Assembly (NCBI GenBank): GCA_937995275.1
Contig: CALKKN010000193.1
Coordinates: 1-8,332, forward strand
Reading direction: 5' to 3'
DNA: 8,332 nucleotides
Source of the DNA: an uncultured Lysobacterales bacterium
GTDB taxonomy: Bacteria; Pseudomonadota; Gammaproteobacteria; Xanthomonadales; SZUA-36
Both the position numbers and the translations under genes were made by a program. Under the pieces are notes generated by a model. The model was not told the origin of the DNA. It was given only the letters and a program-made list of their open reading frames with translations, and searched no databases. This document shows positions 6,044-8,332 of this stretch, piece by piece (positions within the stretch are counted from its first letter, which is position 1; each line of letters starts with the position of its first letter).

Positions 6044-7129
6044 GTGGCAGGACCTGAGGCGAAAGAGCAGGCTCCGCGTGAGCGCTGGTCGCACACCGGC
6101 TGGCGGCTCGTCGTGCGGGAACGCCTCGGACAGATCATGTTCGAACCGCACCGCCTTGCCCAGCGGACGTTCCAGCGTCTCGTCCTGGATCCCCTTTATT
6201 TCAAAACGGGTTTTTGTCCCGTCCACCAGCGCGATCTGAGCGGCTACAGCCACTTCGTGACATCGCGGGAAGGGCTGTTCGCGATCAATCAGACTTCCTG
6301 CGCGAAAGTGGTCTCCGGCCAGTTCTTCGGACTCACCTGGAGGGACGGGGCCTTCTATGCCTTCGAGTCCCTCGGACCGTACCGGCCACCAGAGCGCAGC
6401 GAAGAGGGTCGCTACAGACGTGGGCGTCTGGTGCGTATCGAGATCGAGGGCAGCCGGGTCAGCAGGGTGCACACCGTTTTCTCGGGACTCTCGAACGGCG
6501 TCCATCAGATCGAGTTCATCGGCGGGCACCTGTATCTCGTGGATACCTACAACAACCGCATTCTGCGCATGCCATCCGACCTCTCGCGGGTCGATGCGGA
6601 GTTCTATCCGATCGGGCGTGCCCGCCAGGAGGACTGGGCGAACGGCTACGCCCACATGAACTCGATCCTCGGCCGGGATGGCTCCATCTTCCTGCTCAAA
6701 CACAACGGCCGTCCCGACAAGGCAACGCGCCCCAGCGAGGTCATCCGCTGCGATTCCGACTTCAATATTCTCGAGACCATCGAGCTCAATGGGAATGCCT
6801 GTCACAACATTGTATTTCTGGAGGACGGCAGTCTCCTGTCCTGCGGTTCGCACAACGGCGAAATCATTGACGGGCAGAAGGTCATCGCGAAGATCAGCGA
6901 CATGTTTACCCGGGGTCTGTCAGTGGACGCCGATTCGGTCGTCGTCGGCAGTTCGATCTACACGATCCGCACGGGCAAGCATGGCCGGCGCTATGTACCC
7001 GGTCGCGTGATGTTCTTCGACCGCGACTATGAGCTCCACGCCGAGCTGAGCGTACCGGCCGCGCCGACCGATATTCGCCGGATTGACGCGCGCGACCGCG
7101 GACTAAGCAGTTTTGACGGAACAGCTTGA
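6044..7129 (+). CDS. Beta-propeller-like protein of unknown function
   Basis: This 361-aa protein has no signal peptide or membrane helix that I can see. Its central part has an exact 50-residue period: NGVHQIEFIGGHLYLVDTYN (151-170), NGYAHMNSILGRDGSIFLLK (200-219) and NACHNIVFLEDGSLLSCGSH (251-270). His154, His204 and His254 align. So do positions 170/220/270 (Asn, His, His), each followed by Asn at 171/221/271. Weaker repeat-like segments lie before (HFVTSREGLFAINQ, 70-83; LTWRDGAFYAF, 97-107) and after (LSVDADSVVVGSSIYTI, 292-308). This is what a six-bladed propeller with His/Asn facing the central channel would look like. The pattern recalls NHL/SMP-30 and TIGR03032/DUF4915 propellers and, faintly, the HxN motif of arylsulfate sulfotransferases, but I cannot assign a family or reaction. 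ATG 6131 is a possible shorter start. The gene stands alone, convergent with the dioxygenase operon. Confidence 0.8.
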   Translation: MAGPEAKEQAPRERWSHTGWRLVVRERLGQIMFEPHRLAQRTFQRLVLDPLYFKTGFCPVHQRDLSGYSHFVTSREGLFAINQTSCAKVVSGQFFGLTWRDGAFYAFESLGPYRPPERSEEGRYRRGRLVRIEIEGSRVSRVHTVFSGLSNGVHQIEFIGGHLYLVDTYNNRILRMPSDLSRVDAEFYPIGRARQEDWANGYAHMNSILGRDGSIFLLKHNGRPDKATRPSEVIRCDSDFNILETIELNGNACHNIVFLEDGSLLSCGSHNGEIIDGQKVIAKISDMFTRGLSVDADSVVVGSSIYTIRTGKHGRRYVPGRVMFFDRDYELHAELSVPAAPTDIRRIDARDRGLSSFDGTA

Positions 7130-7153
7130 ACAACCCGGTTGTCGGTCGCCACG

Positions 7154-8131
7154 TCACACGTGCGCTGAACAGGCCTCGCCCAGCGCCGCCAGGACCCGCC
7201 GCTGGCCTGTGAAGGGCGTTCGCCCGTGGCTGACCTGCATGTTGTCGAGCAGGAGGACATCGCCTGGCTGCCAGTCGAATATCACCTTCTCGCGCTCGAA
7301 TGCGCCACGGATCTCGGCCAGGTCCGATTCGGCGATGGCCGTCCCGTCACCGTAGAACGCGTTGCGCGGCAGATCCTCTTCTTCGAACAGGCCCGTCAGG
7401 GCCGAACGAGTGTCGGTATCCAGAGCGGATACGTGGAACAGGTGTGCCTGATTGAACCAGAGCTCGCGACCGTTGCGCGGGTGTGTGGCCAGGGCCTGTG
7501 CACGCTGCACGGTCCGCAGCTGGCCGTCGGGCTTCCACTGCACCTCGATGTCCCGCGCCTCACAGAAGGCCTCCATCTCAGCCTTGTCTTCGGTCTGAAA
7601 TACGGTTTGCCAGGGCAGGTCCAGATATTCGTAGTAGTTACGCACATACATGACGCCACGTTCGCGGAAGCGATCGACGATTGGCCCAGGCAGTCCCTCC
7701 GTGACTCGGGTAGTGTCAGCCAGCGGCGTTTGTCCGCCCGTCTCGGCGACCTGCAGACAACAGAAAGCGAGCCGCAGCGGCCAGTCTCTCTGGTAGGCGT
7801 TTTCGTTATGCAACGGGATGTGTGCTTCCGCCGGGTACTCGGTGGTTGTGTAGATGTTCTTGCCGACCGACGTTCTCGGTGTGGACCTGTACACATAGGC
7901 CAGACGTTCGTCGAACAGGCATCCGGCCACTTCGTCGAACGCATGCTCGTCGGTGACCGGAAAGCCCCGAAACAGCAGCGCGCCATGCCTGAGCAGCGCG
8001 TCGTCGATCGAGTCACGCTGCGACGCGAACCAGGCGCTGGTGTCGGCCACTTCGTCCGGCGCTTGAATGATCAGCGGGATTGCGGCATCACCTCCTGCGC
8101 TCATCGGGCTCTCGAGATCGCGGTCACTCAT
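7154..8131 (-). CDS. SyrP-like Fe(II)/2-oxoglutarate-dependent dioxygenase (TauD/TfdA family)
   Basis: This 325-aa cytoplasmic enzyme is predicted to use Fe(II), O2 and 2-oxoglutarate to hydroxylate or otherwise oxidise an amino-acid-like substrate. The iron triad is visible as H108-N-E110 in HIPLHNENAYQRDWPLRLAF (104-123) and H302 in DNMQVSHGRTPF (296-307). An arginine in GQRRVLAAL (309-317) is the expected 2-oxoglutarate contact, and GGQTPLADTTRV (132-143) is the family's second conserved block. The HxE triad, with Glu for the Asp of TauD, and the N-E-N-(A/S)-Y-Q-R block match the clavaminate synthase/SyrP branch, which often acts on aspartate or other residues for nonribosomal peptides. 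ATG 8129-8131 overlaps the upstream TGA by 4 nt and has GGAGG at 8139-8143, so the two genes are coupled. Length is normal. Substrate is not deducible here. Confidence 0.9.
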   Translation of the reverse strand: MSDRDLESPMSAGGDAAIPLIIQAPDEVADTSAWFASQRDSIDDALLRHGALLFRGFPVTDEHAFDEVAGCLFDERLAYVYRSTPRTSVGKNIYTTTEYPAEAHIPLHNENAYQRDWPLRLAFCCLQVAETGGQTPLADTTRVTEGLPGPIVDRFRERGVMYVRNYYEYLDLPWQTVFQTEDKAEMEAFCEARDIEVQWKPDGQLRTVQRAQALATHPRNGRELWFNQAHLFHVSALDTDTRSALTGLFEEEDLPRNAFYGDGTAIAESDLAEIRGAFEREKVIFDWQPGDVLLLDNMQVSHGRTPFTGQRRVLAALGEACSAHV

Positions 8132-8332
8132 TCAGGCACCTCCGAGGCTTTGTCCCTGGCGGCTTCGTCGGAGCGATGACCGGGCATGTTGCCGGCATCG
8201 GCAGCGCCGCTGGCCGCCGTCGCAAGAGATTCGCCAATCACCGCTGCGACCTTCCCCTGCCAGGGCGGGAGCAGCAGGTCCTCGTGGTCCAGCGCACCGG
8301 CGATGATGTGGCCGGTCAATCGCCCTTGCACC
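8128..8332 (-). CDS. C-terminal end of an unidentified protein, possibly thioesterase/hydrolase-like (runs off right edge)
   Basis: The last 67 complete codons of a gene that begins beyond the right edge. The visible part reads GRLTGHIIAGALDHEDLLLP and continues PPWQGKVAAVIGESLATAAS, followed by a low-complexity Ala/Gly/Asp-rich tail of about 25 residues. The block G-x-D-H-E-D-L-L-x-P-P followed by an amphipathic helix resembles the catalytic-His end of alpha/beta-hydrolase thioesterases (GxHxxLLxPP...), including those that end nonribosomal peptide synthetases. The match is short and I would not rely on it. An ATGA overlap joins it to the dioxygenase, so both are in one leftward operon; the SyrP-like neighbour is the main reason to suspect an NRPS link. 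Confidence 0.65.
   Translation of the reverse strand, partial: VQGRLTGHIIAGALDHEDLLLPPWQGKVAAVIGESLATAASGAADAGNMPGHRSDEAARDKASEVPE
8139..8143 (-). promoter_or_regulatory. Ribosome binding site for the dioxygenase
   Basis: GGAGG on the minus strand ends seven bases before ATG 8129-8131, within the 3' end of the upstream gene. Together with the ATGA overlap it fixes this start. Confidence 0.65.

Noticed and set aside
5677..6138. In-frame upstream extension of the channel gene to about 691 aa
   Set aside because: The extra 154 residues are Arg/Pro/His-rich without hydrophobic or family-like features, overlap the propeller start on the other strand, and lie upstream of a strong ribosome site at the TTG.
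5951..6853. 300-aa minus-strand frame opposite the propeller gene
   Set aside because: It is the antisense of a well-supported gene with clear repeat structure; long antisense frames are common in GC-rich DNA and the product has no recognisable motif.
6044..7129. Calling the propeller gene an arylsulfate sulfotransferase
   Set aside because: Only an HxN-like motif and the propeller idea are shared; known enzymes are longer and periplasmic, and no signal peptide or full active-site set is seen here.
7130..7142. Short inverted repeat ACAAC-CCG-GTTGT between convergent genes as a terminator
   Set aside because: The stem is only 5 bp with a 3-nt loop and no T-tract, too weak to call.
7226..8179. 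317-aa plus-strand frame opposite the dioxygenase
   Set aside because: The minus-strand dioxygenase carries an intact iron triad and good start, so the antisense frame is a shadow.

Overview
The window looks like a chromosomal segment of a high-GC (mid-60s percent by eye, not computed) Gram-negative bacterium, most likely a proteobacterium and perhaps a gammaproteobacterium. The evidence is dense gene packing, a large MscS-type channel, a Wzx-like flippase and a SyrP-type dioxygenase. The taxonomic call is an impression from gene content only. I see no rRNA, tRNA, CRISPR array, insertion sequence or phage gene.

Region 1 (1-3996) is part of a surface or exported glycan locus arranged as two divergent arms. 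The leftward arm is a GT4 glycosyltransferase (458-1582) followed, through a 4-nt GTGA overlap, by the N-terminal part of a Wzx/PST-type flippase that leaves the left edge. The rightward arm is a second GT4 glycosyltransferase (1911-3053) overlapping a PAPS-dependent sulfotransferase (3031-3996). Between the arms lies a non-coding stretch of about 330 bp with two adjacent palindromes. The simplest reading is a sulfated glycan: the glycosyltransferases add sugars, the sulfotransferase adds sulfate, and the flippase moves the lipid-linked glycan across the inner membrane.

Region 2 (about 4000-5800) is a leftward MscS-family mechanosensitive channel of about 537 aa, convergent with the sulfotransferase across a short gap that holds a hairpin. 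It probably starts at a TTG behind a good ribosome binding site and has a candidate sigma70-type promoter. It looks like an unrelated housekeeping gene between two accessory blocks.

Region 3 (about 5800-7129) is a divergent intergenic region with a 9-bp inverted repeat, then a rightward beta-propeller-like protein of unknown function. That protein has an exact 50-residue internal period and histidines at equivalent positions of successive repeats.

Region 4 (7154-8332) is a leftward operon end. The 3' end of an unidentified gene (possibly an alpha/beta hydrolase or thioesterase-like C terminus) overlaps by 4 nt a SyrP-like Fe(II)/2-oxoglutarate dioxygenase. SyrP-type enzymes usually modify amino acids for nonribosomal peptides, so a natural-product cluster may lie beyond the right edge. 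No NRPS module is visible here.
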